A model generated the notes under the pieces. That model saw only the letters and a list, made by a program, of their open reading frames with translations. It made no database searches and was not told the DNA's origin. This document shows, piece by piece, positions 7,196 through 13,335 of a stretch of DNA of 13,635 bases. Source of the stretch: Gammaproteobacteria bacterium (lineage in GTDB: Bacteria; Pseudomonadota; Gammaproteobacteria; Tenderiales; Tenderiaceae); NCBI GenBank assembly GCA_024276775.1, contig JAJRWO010000232.1, positions 1-13,635 on the forward strand, in the 5' to 3' direction. The stretch's first letter is position 1. Each line of letters begins with the position of its first letter. Both the position numbers and the translations under genes were made by a program.

Positions 7196-8224
7196 ATGAA
7201 TACCCTGAATATGACGGTTAAAATGCCACCAACCCATCGAATCAACGAGACTTTTGAAGGTGCTCACCAAGCACTTGATGCCACAGCGGTGCAGGCTGAA
7301 TTATCACGTCTCTCCTTTTTTCTACGTGATGGTTTTTTGCCGGAACTTATTTCGATTCGTGTCAGTCATTACAAACCCGGGCGGCGTTGTCTCATTGAAT
7401 ACGAACTCTTGGTCAAACACGCTTCACGCAGTCCCCAGCGATTGACGTTGATGGCCAAAATACGGATGAAAGCCCATGACCGCCGTACCTGGGCGGCAGT
7501 CAACGGACTATGGGAGGCTGGTTTCAACGAGCAAGCTGATGACCGGATCATGATACCTCGTCCGATTGGCGAAATTCCTCGTTGGCATATGTGGCTGCAA
7601 CTCAAAGTACCGGGTGTTACGCTGGAGCAACTCTTTGCCAACCCAAAAGGTGTACATTTCGCAGAGCGCATTGCTGAGGCCGCACATAAAATCCATCGCA
7701 GTGGTGTGCCCACACAACGCCGTCACACAATAGCGGATGAATTAGCAATTTTGCACGAACGCCTGAGCATAACAGCCAATTCTCGCCCAGAGTGGTCCAG
7801 CCGGATTGAACGCATTATCAATGACTGCGAAAACCTCGGAAACAGCCTGCCGCCTGCTGTCGTATGTGGCATCCATCGGGATTTCTATGCCGAGCAAATT
7901 ATTGCCGATGGAGAGACGCTTTATCTTTTGGATTTTGATCTTTATTGCGCAGGAGACCCCGCACTCGATATTGGTAATTTTATTGCACACATCATTGAAT
8001 TTAGTTTGCGCACAACGGGAGATATCTATGCATTTTACCATATAGAGCAAGCTCTTGCGAAACGGTTTTTACAGCTTAACCCTGGCATCGCTGCGCAAAC
8101 TCTGCATGCCTATGCCACTTTAACACTGGCACGGCATATTTATCTCAGCACCTTGTTCAGTGAGCGGAAAGCCTATACGAAAACTTTACTTGAACTTGTG
8201 GAACAGCGACTCGGCAATCCATAA
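7196..8224 (+). CDS. APH-fold phosphotransferase/kinase-like protein, paralogue of the preceding gene
   Basis: A 342-residue protein with the same fold as its neighbour. The N-lobe motif SHYKPGRRCLIEYELL (Y59 to C65) closely matches the RYRPTRFCLVSY and YKPQRRYVGR motifs of the preceding protein. The catalytic loop is GIHRDFYAEQ (H227, D229, Q234), with R in place of the more usual G after the histidine and Q in place of N. The metal-binding segment is LLDFD (D246, D248), followed by GDPALDIGNF. These changes are seen among APH-like families and do not by themselves rule out activity. It starts 11 nt after the previous stop with AAAGG upstream and ends 2 nt before the barrel gene. Its substrate is unknown; context suggests a carbohydrate or lipid carrier. 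Confidence 0.82.
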   Translation: MNTLNMTVKMPPTHRINETFEGAHQALDATAVQAELSRLSFFLRDGFLPELISIRVSHYKPGRRCLIEYELLVKHASRSPQRLTLMAKIRMKAHDRRTWAAVNGLWEAGFNEQADDRIMIPRPIGEIPRWHMWLQLKVPGVTLEQLFANPKGVHFAERIAEAAHKIHRSGVPTQRRHTIADELAILHERLSITANSRPEWSSRIERIINDCENLGNSLPPAVVCGIHRDFYAEQIIADGETLYLLDFDLYCAGDPALDIGNFIAHIIEFSLRTTGDIYAFYHIEQALAKRFLQLNPGIAAQTLHAYATLTLARHIYLSTLFSERKAYTKTLLELVEQRLGNP

Positions 8225-8226
8225 TC

Positions 8227-9030
8227 GTGATGAAATATTTCAACGCATCGTGCATTTTCAAGCCTCACTTATCGGTTCGAATAACACAATTCTGCTTTTG
8301 GAAAATACTTGCGATCCGTATGACCTTGACTTGTTGTCTGACAGTGGCCAGTACAGTTTCAGTTGCGAAAAGCTTTCAGAACATCCCATTATTCACTCAG
8401 CGTCCACAGGACGAAGAACGACCCGACGAGCAATTTACCCTGCAATGGTTAAATCGACCATTGATCATTGGCGGTGAAATTGATACCAGGTTGAGATATC
8501 GGGAGGATTTTTCACTGGGCCGTCGTGATGATGATGGCTCGCGCCTCGGCCTCAATCTACAACTGGAATTCCTTTATCGTTTATCGTCCGACACTTCGCT
8601 CTATCTTGAAATGGATTACCGTTACCAGACAGATTTGTATGCCGAAGATGGTGACACGGAATCAACGGAAAGAATCAGACTTGGAGAATGGTGGTTATAT
8701 CTGAAAGGGCTCGCAAATTCAGGCCTGAGCCTGCAAATTGGTCGCCAATATCTTGGTGACCAACGCGAGTGGTGGTGGGATAAAAAACTGGATGCCGTGA
8801 GTGTGCAATATACCGATGACACTTTCAATACCCAATTCAGTATTGGGGTACATCCGAAAGCGGTTTTTGACGAAAACGACGGTCTGGACCCCGAAGATGA
8901 GAATGTCATCTGGCTACTCGCCAGCTCAAATTGGGAATGGACGAAAAAAATTATTTCGAGATATTTTATCTTTATCACTTTGATCGCTCCGCGACACCCG
9001 AGGTGGGCGACATCATCCCCGAAACATTAG
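8227..9030 (+). CDS. AlgE/alginate-export-like outer-membrane barrel, N-terminal part (frameshifted)
   Basis: First half of a split gene. It starts at GTG 8227 or ATG 8230, directly after the kinase stop, probably by translational coupling since no clear ribosome binding site is seen. A hydrophobic stretch ending TLTCCLTVASTVSVA (about residues 33-47) looks like a signal peptide, with a long N-region; an internal ATG at 8320 is an alternative start. The mature part has alternating beta-strand patterns such as IGGEIDTRLRYREDF and YLEMDYRYQT, then LQIGRQYLGDQREWWWDKKLDAV-type residues typical of the alginate-export barrel family. After NWEWTKK the frame goes off into an unrelated tail (IISRYFIFI to SSPKH), while the barrel continues one frame back from the A7 tract at 8944-8950. 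Family members form outer-membrane polysaccharide channels. Confidence 0.75.
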   Translation: MMKYFNASCIFKPHLSVRITQFCFWKILAIRMTLTCCLTVASTVSVAKSFQNIPLFTQRPQDEERPDEQFTLQWLNRPLIIGGEIDTRLRYREDFSLGRRDDDGSRLGLNLQLEFLYRLSSDTSLYLEMDYRYQTDLYAEDGDTESTERIRLGEWWLYLKGLANSGLSLQIGRQYLGDQREWWWDKKLDAVSVQYTDDTFNTQFSIGVHPKAVFDENDGLDPEDENVIWLLASSNWEWTKKIISRYFIFITLIAPRHPRWATSSPKH

Positions 9031-9740
9031 AGGACGAGGAAGATGCTGTACTTAATTGGTTCGGCCTACGCAGTCGTGGCAGATTTAAAATCACTGATTT
9101 GGGAAGAGTTTACTACTGGTTGGACAGCGGTATCGTTTACGGCAAAGAAACGCTGATTGATTTTAATGATAGTGGCGACAGACAAAGCAAAGTCAGTAAG
9201 CGTCTCGAACGTAGCCGTTATGGCTGGGGGTTGGATTTCGGTGCCACCTGGGAAAGCAGACTGCCTTATCAGCCACGACTCACTTTCGGTTATGCCATAG
9301 GCTCGGGTGATGCAGACCCTGATAATGAGATGAATCGAGCCTATCGTCAAAGCGGCTTGCAAAGTAATGATAACAAGTTTCGTGGCGTCAACAGTTTTCG
9401 CTACTACGGTGAATTATTACGCCCAGAGCTTTCCAATCTGAAGATAAGAACAATTGCGCTAGGTTTTCCTTTACTAAAAAACAGCTCTATTGAATTGGTT
9501 TATAACCACTATACACAAATCTATGCCATGGATGAATTGCGTAACAGTCGGCTACGCACTAACCCGGAAGGCGTAAACCGCGACATCGGTGAAGCATTCA
9601 ATATCATCCTGGGACTGGAAGACTGGAAACAGCTGGAGTTTGAGTTAATTGTGGCTCAATTTTATGCTGGTAAAGCCTACGGTGCATTCTCTGGTCGAAC
9701 GGCATCAAATATTATGTTGCAGGCTGAGTACAATTTCTGA
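8931..9740 (+). CDS. AlgE/alginate-export-like outer-membrane barrel, C-terminal part (frameshifted)
   Basis: Continuation of the barrel in the -1 frame. It has no start of its own worth believing: TTG 8931 and ATG 8937 lie inside coding sequence without a ribosome binding site. From NYFEIFYLYHFDRS onward it shows amphipathic beta-strands (GRVYYWLDSGIVYG, YGWGLDFGATW, RLTFGYAIGSGDADPDN) and ends with a strand closing in aromatic phenylalanine (MLQAEYNF), the usual C-terminal signal of outer-membrane proteins. Joined at 8944-8950, the two parts give about 504 residues, close to the usual size for AlgE-like porins (roughly 450-490). In context it is the likely outer-membrane exit for the operon's product. 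The methyltransferase starts 39 nt downstream. Confidence 0.75.
   Translation: MGMDEKNYFEIFYLYHFDRSATPEVGDIIPETLEDEEDAVLNWFGLRSRGRFKITDLGRVYYWLDSGIVYGKETLIDFNDSGDRQSKVSKRLERSRYGWGLDFGATWESRLPYQPRLTFGYAIGSGDADPDNEMNRAYRQSGLQSNDNKFRGVNSFRYYGELLRPELSNLKIRTIALGFPLLKNSSIELVYNHYTQIYAMDELRNSRLRTNPEGVNRDIGEAFNIILGLEDWKQLEFELIVAQFYAGKAYGAFSGRTASNIMLQAEYNF
8944..8950 (+). other. A7 homopolymer at the barrel-gene frameshift
   Basis: The codons ACG AAA AAA ATT run through a tract of seven A bases. One extra A, or a -1 slip at the second AAA, gives T-K-K-N-Y-F and restores the barrel frame. Runs of A are classic sites for polymerase slippage and for homopolymer miscounting. The required shift has the same sign as that at the T7 tract in the exporter gene. 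Confidence 0.65.
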
Positions 9741-9779
9741 TGAAAAACTTGTATACATTGTTCGAAAAGGAGTGAAGAA

Positions 9780-10439
9780 ATGAAATTCGAGGAAATATAT
9801 TCAATTGTTGGTGGTGTAAAGTATATCAAAACGAAAAATTCCCAATTCCTTTACGACTTTATTTTAAAGGAAAAACTAACGCATATTCTTGAACTGGGGA
9901 TTGCCCATGGCACAGCCACTTGCTATATGGCCGCAGCGCTACAGGAGCTTGGTAAGGGATCAATCACAGCTGTGGATTTATTGAAAAACAGTTTCAAACC
10001 ATCGGCGGAAGAGCAATTACAAAGGTCTGGCCTGTCGGAAATTGCCAATGTGGTACGTATGCAAACCAGTTATACCTGGTTTTTGCATGATGATATTTTA
10101 AGAAACACAAAAGATAATACATGTAATGAAATCTATGACCTTTGCATTATTGATGGCCCCAAAAATTGGACTATTGATGGCGCGGCCTTTTTCTTTGCGG
10201 ATAAACTTCTTAAAAAAAATGCCTGGATTATTTTTGATGACTATAACTGGACTTATGCGGCGGCGGACAACCGGCGCGATATCACCGATGGCATCACTCA
10301 TCGCTTATTGTCTGCGGAGGAGAAAGAAATACCCCATGTTAGAGACATCTTTGAGCTACTGGTAAAACAACACCCATGCTACGGTAATTTTATGTTGCTC
10401 GAAGACAGCGGCTGGGCTCTTGCTCAAAAAATTAGCTAG
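9780..10439 (+). CDS. Class I SAM-dependent methyltransferase
   Basis: A 219-residue Rossmann-fold methyltransferase of the Methyltransf_24-like type. Motif I is ILELGIAHGTATCYMAAA (from residue 36), the acidic end of strand 2 is AVD (64-66), and the post-III region is YDLCIIDGPKNW (D125), with a second acidic element, IIFDDYNW (150-157). Family members methylate hydroxyl or other groups using S-adenosylmethionine in the cytosol; in polysaccharide loci they often methylate sugars. Start ATG 9780 has a strong AAGGAG at 9767-9772, spacing 7 nt. By eye it is more AT-rich than the glycosyltransferase genes, so it may be a later addition to the operon. It is the last intact gene of the operon, and its substrate is unknown. 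Confidence 0.85.
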   Translation: MKFEEIYSIVGGVKYIKTKNSQFLYDFILKEKLTHILELGIAHGTATCYMAAALQELGKGSITAVDLLKNSFKPSAEEQLQRSGLSEIANVVRMQTSYTWFLHDDILRNTKDNTCNEIYDLCIIDGPKNWTIDGAAFFFADKLLKKNAWIIFDDYNWTYAAADNRRDITDGITHRLLSAEEKEIPHVRDIFELLVKQHPCYGNFMLLEDSGWALAQKIS

Positions 10440-10449
10440 GGGCATATTG

Positions 10450-10527
10450 ATGTTTGATAATCAATATTATCAATTTATGGCGCATGGAATGCACCCTGCC
10501 CATCGTCTAAAAACTCCAGGTGGCTAG
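10450..10527 (+). pseudogene. 25-codon stub, probable truncated next gene of the operon
   Basis: ATG 10450 has AGGGG at 10438-10442 (spacing 7 nt) and opens a frame encoding 25 residues, beginning MFDNQYYQFMAHGMHPAH and ending at TAG 10525-10527. The good ribosome binding site 10 nt after the methyltransferase stop suggests a real gene start. The frame ends exactly where the alcohol dehydrogenase remnant on the other strand ends, so this may be the beginning of a lost eighth protein. A genuine small protein is also possible. I recognise no family. Confidence 0.35.
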
Positions 10528-10673
10528 CGTTGTGATTCAATGATTTCGCGTATTTCGTTGTTGGTTAACACAATCGGGTTGGTGCGCATGCTGCGACTGC
10601 GGCAGCATGCGATGATGTTGTCTGCGTCCGACGCTTGAACACCATAGTGTCCCAGTCGTGGAAGCGGTGAATT
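10524..10673 (-). pseudogene. C-terminal remnant of an iron-containing alcohol dehydrogenase
   Basis: The minus strand from 10673 to the TAG at 10526-10524 encodes about 49 residues, including LPRLGHYGVQASDADNIIA and then RSRSMRTNPIVLTNNEIREI. This matches the end of group III (iron-containing) alcohol dehydrogenases, where a 'LP-L--YGV---D' segment is followed by 'S-SM--NP--LT--E' and a short helix before the stop. An in-frame TGA at 10674-10676 cuts it off upstream, and the remaining roughly 330 residues of the family are absent, with the response regulator gene only 120 bases away. It is a relic rather than a functional gene. The family assignment rests on my recognition of the motif, not on an alignment. 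Confidence 0.5.
10585..10611. repeat. Perfect 10-bp inverted repeat with 7-nt loop
   Basis: CGCATGCTGC (10585-10594) and GCAGCATGCG (10602-10611) are exact reverse complements around a GACTGCG loop. It lies inside the alcohol dehydrogenase remnant and has no following T-run, so it is not a standard intrinsic terminator, though it could slow converging transcription. It may simply be a coincidence of the serine/arginine codons of the remnant. Confidence 0.45.
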
Positions 10674-10795
10674 TCAAGGTAGTTGTCGCCAAAAGTTAAT
10701 AATTATGCCGCCTTAAATCCCATTGACTCCCGCTGCGGAGCAGTTTATTTCAGGATAAGTATAGATAAAACGCCTGCAATTTAGTCAAATCCCTC

Positions 10796-11500
10796 CTAAC
10801 CCTGTTTTTTCAAAGAAGAGGACTGAGTTACCTCCAGTTTGTAACCAAAGCCCCTTACAGTTTTGATGAGTAATGCGGGAAATCCGTCATCCACTTTTTT
10901 TCTGAGATTACGAATGTGGACTTCCACTACATTGGTCAACGGATCGGTGTTGTAGCCCCACACCTGATCGAGTATTTTGCTACGGCTGAACACACGTCCC
11001 GGAGCATTCATGAAATACTCCAGTAGTGCGTGTTCTTTGGGGGTTAGTTTGATAAGTTGACCTGCACGATGTACTTCCCGGGTTTCCCGGTTGAGCGTCA
11101 AGTCAGATACCTGCAATTCTATGGGTTGCTCTTTATAACCCTGGCTGCGTCGCAGTAGCGCTTGAATACGGGCAATCAGCTCGTCAAAGGAAAAGGGTTT
11201 GGCAAGGTAGTCATCTGCCCCTATGTGTAGACCCGTTACTTTATCTTCCAGGGTATCCATGGCTGTAAGCATCAGAATCGGAGTGGTGATGCCTTGCTGG
11301 CGTAGTCGGCGACAGATGTCCTGGCCGCTGATGTCAGGAAGCATCAGGTCCAGTAATAACAGGTCATATTCGGTGTGGGTGGCGAGTTGCAAGCCCAGTT
11401 TCCCGGTAGCGGCTGTTTCAATCAGATAACCTTCTGCCTCCAGCCCTCGCCTGACAAATTGTAAAATCCGTTCATCATCTTCAATAATCAATATCGTCAT
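10796..11500 (-). CDS. OmpR/PhoB-family response regulator
   Basis: A 234-residue response regulator. The receiver domain (1 to about 118) has the acidic pocket E7/D8/D9, the phosphoacceptor D51 in LLLLDLMLPD, T79 in LMLTA, and K101 in YLAKPF. The winged-helix DNA-binding domain (about 127-225) shows LTPKEHALLEYFMNAPGRVF, VVEVHIRNLRKK and a closing TVRGFGYKLE, all typical of the OmpR/PhoB subfamily (nearest the QseB/PmrA/CusR style). Phosphorylated dimers bind direct repeats at promoters. The start has AAGGA at 11509-11513, 8 nt from ATG. It lies 46 nt downstream of the histidine kinase gene on the same strand, so the two are probably co-transcribed, kinase first. It points towards the glycan operon but nothing here proves it controls it. 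Confidence 0.95.
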   Translation of the reverse strand: MTILIIEDDERILQFVRRGLEAEGYLIETAATGKLGLQLATHTEYDLLLLDLMLPDISGQDICRRLRQQGITTPILMLTAMDTLEDKVTGLHIGADDYLAKPFSFDELIARIQALLRRSQGYKEQPIELQVSDLTLNRETREVHRAGQLIKLTPKEHALLEYFMNAPGRVFSRSKILDQVWGYNTDPLTNVVEVHIRNLRKKVDDGFPALLIKTVRGFGYKLEVTQSSSLKKQG

Positions 11501-11546
11501 CGTTTGTATCCTTACAAGAGCTCATACTTAAACTCGCAGACTCAAG

Positions 11547-13121
11547 TCATAATATCGGCAGGGTAATGGTTACACGGGTGCCTTGGCTTGGCATGCTGGC
11601 TGCTTCAATGGTGCCTTGATGTGCCGCAATAATTGACTTGGCCAGTGGCAATCCTAGCCCTGAACCAGAAGGAACCTTGTTGCGAGCTTGTTTCCCCCGA
11701 TAAAAACGTTTGAATACTTCCTCCAGCTCTGCAACTGGAATTCCCATACCCTGGTCGCTGATAACCACGATGGCGCGGTTTTTGTCGGTTTGCAGGGTGA
11801 TGGTGATTTTGCCGCCGGGGTGAGAATAGCGACAGGCGTTGTCAATCAGGATCAGTAATACTTGCTGTAACCGCAGCCAATCACCAGAAATGCTGATTGC
11901 TTGTTCTGGCAACTCCAGGTTCAATTGCAACTTTTGTTGATGAACAAGTGCTTGGGTACCTTCATATACGTTGTTGATCAAATCATTCAACACCAGTCGG
12001 GAAAGCTCGAAACGAAGGTTGGCGGATTCGGAACGAGCCATGAATAACAGGTCTTCCACCAATTTCCCCAACTGGTCGCTAAGTTCAACAATTCGCATGA
12101 GGGCATCACGATATTCTTCTGTAGATTTATCCTTACCTCGTGCAGTTACTTCAGCTTCACCGCGAATAGCGGTAAGCGGGGTACGTAATTCATGGCTGAT
12201 GTCGGCTAAAAAACGTAGTCGCCCTTCGTCGATGTGCTGTAATTTTTCATTGGCTTCCTGGAGTTCACGGGTGCGGGTATTCACCTTATTTTCCAACTCC
12301 GCCTGAGCAACCAGCAGGTGTTGTCGTTGCTGGGCCAGTTGCTGGGTCATGTCGTTGAAGTTTTTTGCGAGGTAAGTGAATTCGTTGCGCCCGGGCAGTT
12401 TGATGCGGTGCGCCAGATCATCTTTGCCCACTTGGCGCACCCCCTTTACCAGTCGGTCTAACGGGATACTGAGGCTGCGCCACAACCAGGCGGCCATGAG
12501 CAGCGCCAGGCAGAAGGCCATTATGGCGGTTATTGCAGCCATCCATTGAAGATCATTCAGTAATTGCTGGGCCTGTTGGCGGGCATCTGCCAGTTCTTCA
12601 CGCTCCTCAGCAATTGCTGTGTCGATAATGGGTTTGAATTGCTGATCAATCGTCTGCTCCAGTACTGCTTCCAATACGGCTTGTGCCGGTTCTTCTGCGC
12701 CACGACGCTGCAATGACATGATGCGTTCAAATGCCCAGATTCCCTCAGTAAGGAGTTTCTCAATTACGTCGATCTGCTCAAGTTCCTGCGTTTCCTGCGC
12801 CAATTCCCGCTCATCCACATGATTTATTTCAGCATTGGTGGCAATCCGCAGTCGGTTGAGTGATTGTTGGAGTTTCTGGTAGGAGAGTTTTGCCTGCTCT
12901 ACGCTGGCATCGCCATCAAGCACGACGATATCCACTAGCTCTTTGAAGTGGCGATAGGCATCGTGGGAGAGTTGAACGTAGGCCTGGGCAGCGTCATGGG
13001 CCAGTTGGCTACGTTGAAAGTAGTATTCTGCCCGGTGAGCACCCCAATACAAGGTGGCGGCCAGTAACAGTACAATGGTTAACAGTATGGCAAGCGCCAT
13101 GGTTAATTGTAGCCTGAACAT
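11547..13121 (-). CDS. Membrane sensor histidine kinase (HAMP-HisKA-HATPase)
   Basis: A 524-residue inner-membrane sensor kinase, partner of the response regulator downstream. Transmembrane helix 1 is at about 5-27, followed by a periplasmic region (about 28-192) rich in Q, E, A and L that looks entirely helical, like a four-helix-bundle sensor. Transmembrane helix 2 is at about 193-214, HAMP at 215-268, and a coiled-coil linker at 268-300. The dimerisation domain carries the phosphoaccepting H310 in ISHELRTPL. The ATP-binding domain has the N-box LLILIDNACRYSHPGG (N428), the G1 box DQGMG (456-460), the F-box region VFKRFYRG, and the G2 box GSGLGL (486-491). All catalytic residues are present. 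The signal is unknown. A candidate response-regulator box lies 46-62 nt upstream of the start, consistent with autoregulation. Confidence 0.95.
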   Translation of the reverse strand: MFRLQLTMALAILLTIVLLLAATLYWGAHRAEYYFQRSQLAHDAAQAYVQLSHDAYRHFKELVDIVVLDGDASVEQAKLSYQKLQQSLNRLRIATNAEINHVDERELAQETQELEQIDVIEKLLTEGIWAFERIMSLQRRGAEEPAQAVLEAVLEQTIDQQFKPIIDTAIAEEREELADARQQAQQLLNDLQWMAAITAIMAFCLALLMAAWLWRSLSIPLDRLVKGVRQVGKDDLAHRIKLPGRNEFTYLAKNFNDMTQQLAQQRQHLLVAQAELENKVNTRTRELQEANEKLQHIDEGRLRFLADISHELRTPLTAIRGEAEVTARGKDKSTEEYRDALMRIVELSDQLGKLVEDLLFMARSESANLRFELSRLVLNDLINNVYEGTQALVHQQKLQLNLELPEQAISISGDWLRLQQVLLILIDNACRYSHPGGKITITLQTDKNRAIVVISDQGMGIPVAELEEVFKRFYRGKQARNKVPSGSGLGLPLAKSIIAAHQGTIEAASMPSQGTRVTITLPIL

Positions 13122-13166
13122 CGCTGTATTATTAAAGCAATCAACCGGGAAAATGATGAATAAAAG

Positions 13167-13183
13167 ATTAAGATCAGATTAAA
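13167..13183 (-). promoter_or_regulatory. PmrA/QseB-like direct-repeat box upstream of the histidine kinase
   Basis: Read on the minus strand, the sequence is TTTAAT-CTGAT-CTTAAT: two hexamers on one face with a 5-nt spacer. This matches the published YTTAAK-N5-YTTAAK style of PmrA/QseB operators and the general 11-bp repeat period of OmpR-family regulators. It sits just upstream of the kinase-regulator pair whose regulator belongs to that family, so autoregulation is a reasonable inference. Confidence 0.5.
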
Positions 13184-13250
13184 AATGGCAAGGGATTTCA
13201 AAGCTCCCGCTCCTGACTTACATCTCTGTAGCTGTGCTTAAATGTACATG

Positions 13251-13277
13251 AAAAAAGGGGCCAACGGCCCCTTTTTT
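13251..13277 (-). terminator. Intrinsic terminator downstream of sodB
   Basis: A perfect GGGGCC-AAC-GGCCCC hairpin (13257-13271) is flanked by A6 and T6, so it can work in both directions. On the minus strand it follows the sodB stop by 58 nt and ends in a T-run, separating sodB from the kinase promoter region. Confidence 0.92.
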
Positions 13278-13335
13278 ATGTTATTCACAGACACTGATAA
13301 GGAACGTGTATGAAATAACGTCCTTGAGCGAGCGT

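Larger units (their letters stand above)
10440..10795. other. Decayed boundary between the glycan operon and the two-component genes
   Basis: This 356-base stretch separates two convergent transcription units. It holds the 25-codon stub, an 8-bp AT-rich inverted repeat (TTGATAAT at 10454-10461 with ATTATCAA at 10466-10473), the alcohol dehydrogenase remnant with its 10-bp inverted repeat, and about 120 bases (10674-10795) in which I see nothing certain. No good intrinsic terminator is visible for either converging unit. Confidence 0.5.
13122..13335. other. Spacer between sodB and the histidine kinase gene
   Basis: It contains the sodB terminator (13251-13277) and, towards the kinase, the candidate operator (13167-13183). 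On the minus strand TTGCCA (13193-13188) could be a -35 element, but no matching -10 is clear. No gene is visible here. Confidence 0.5.

Noticed and set aside
8160..8477. 105-codon plus-strand frame overlapping the kinase end and the barrel start
   Set aside because: It lies out of frame across two better-supported genes, has no domain character, and gives serine/arginine-rich low-sense translation.
10454..10473. AT-rich 8-bp inverted repeat as an operon terminator
   Set aside because: The stem is almost all A/T, is not followed by a T-run, and lies inside the 25-codon stub.
11223..12306. Plus-strand open frames opposite the kinase and response regulator genes
   Set aside because: They are antisense shadows of strongly conserved two-component domains and lack ribosome binding sites.
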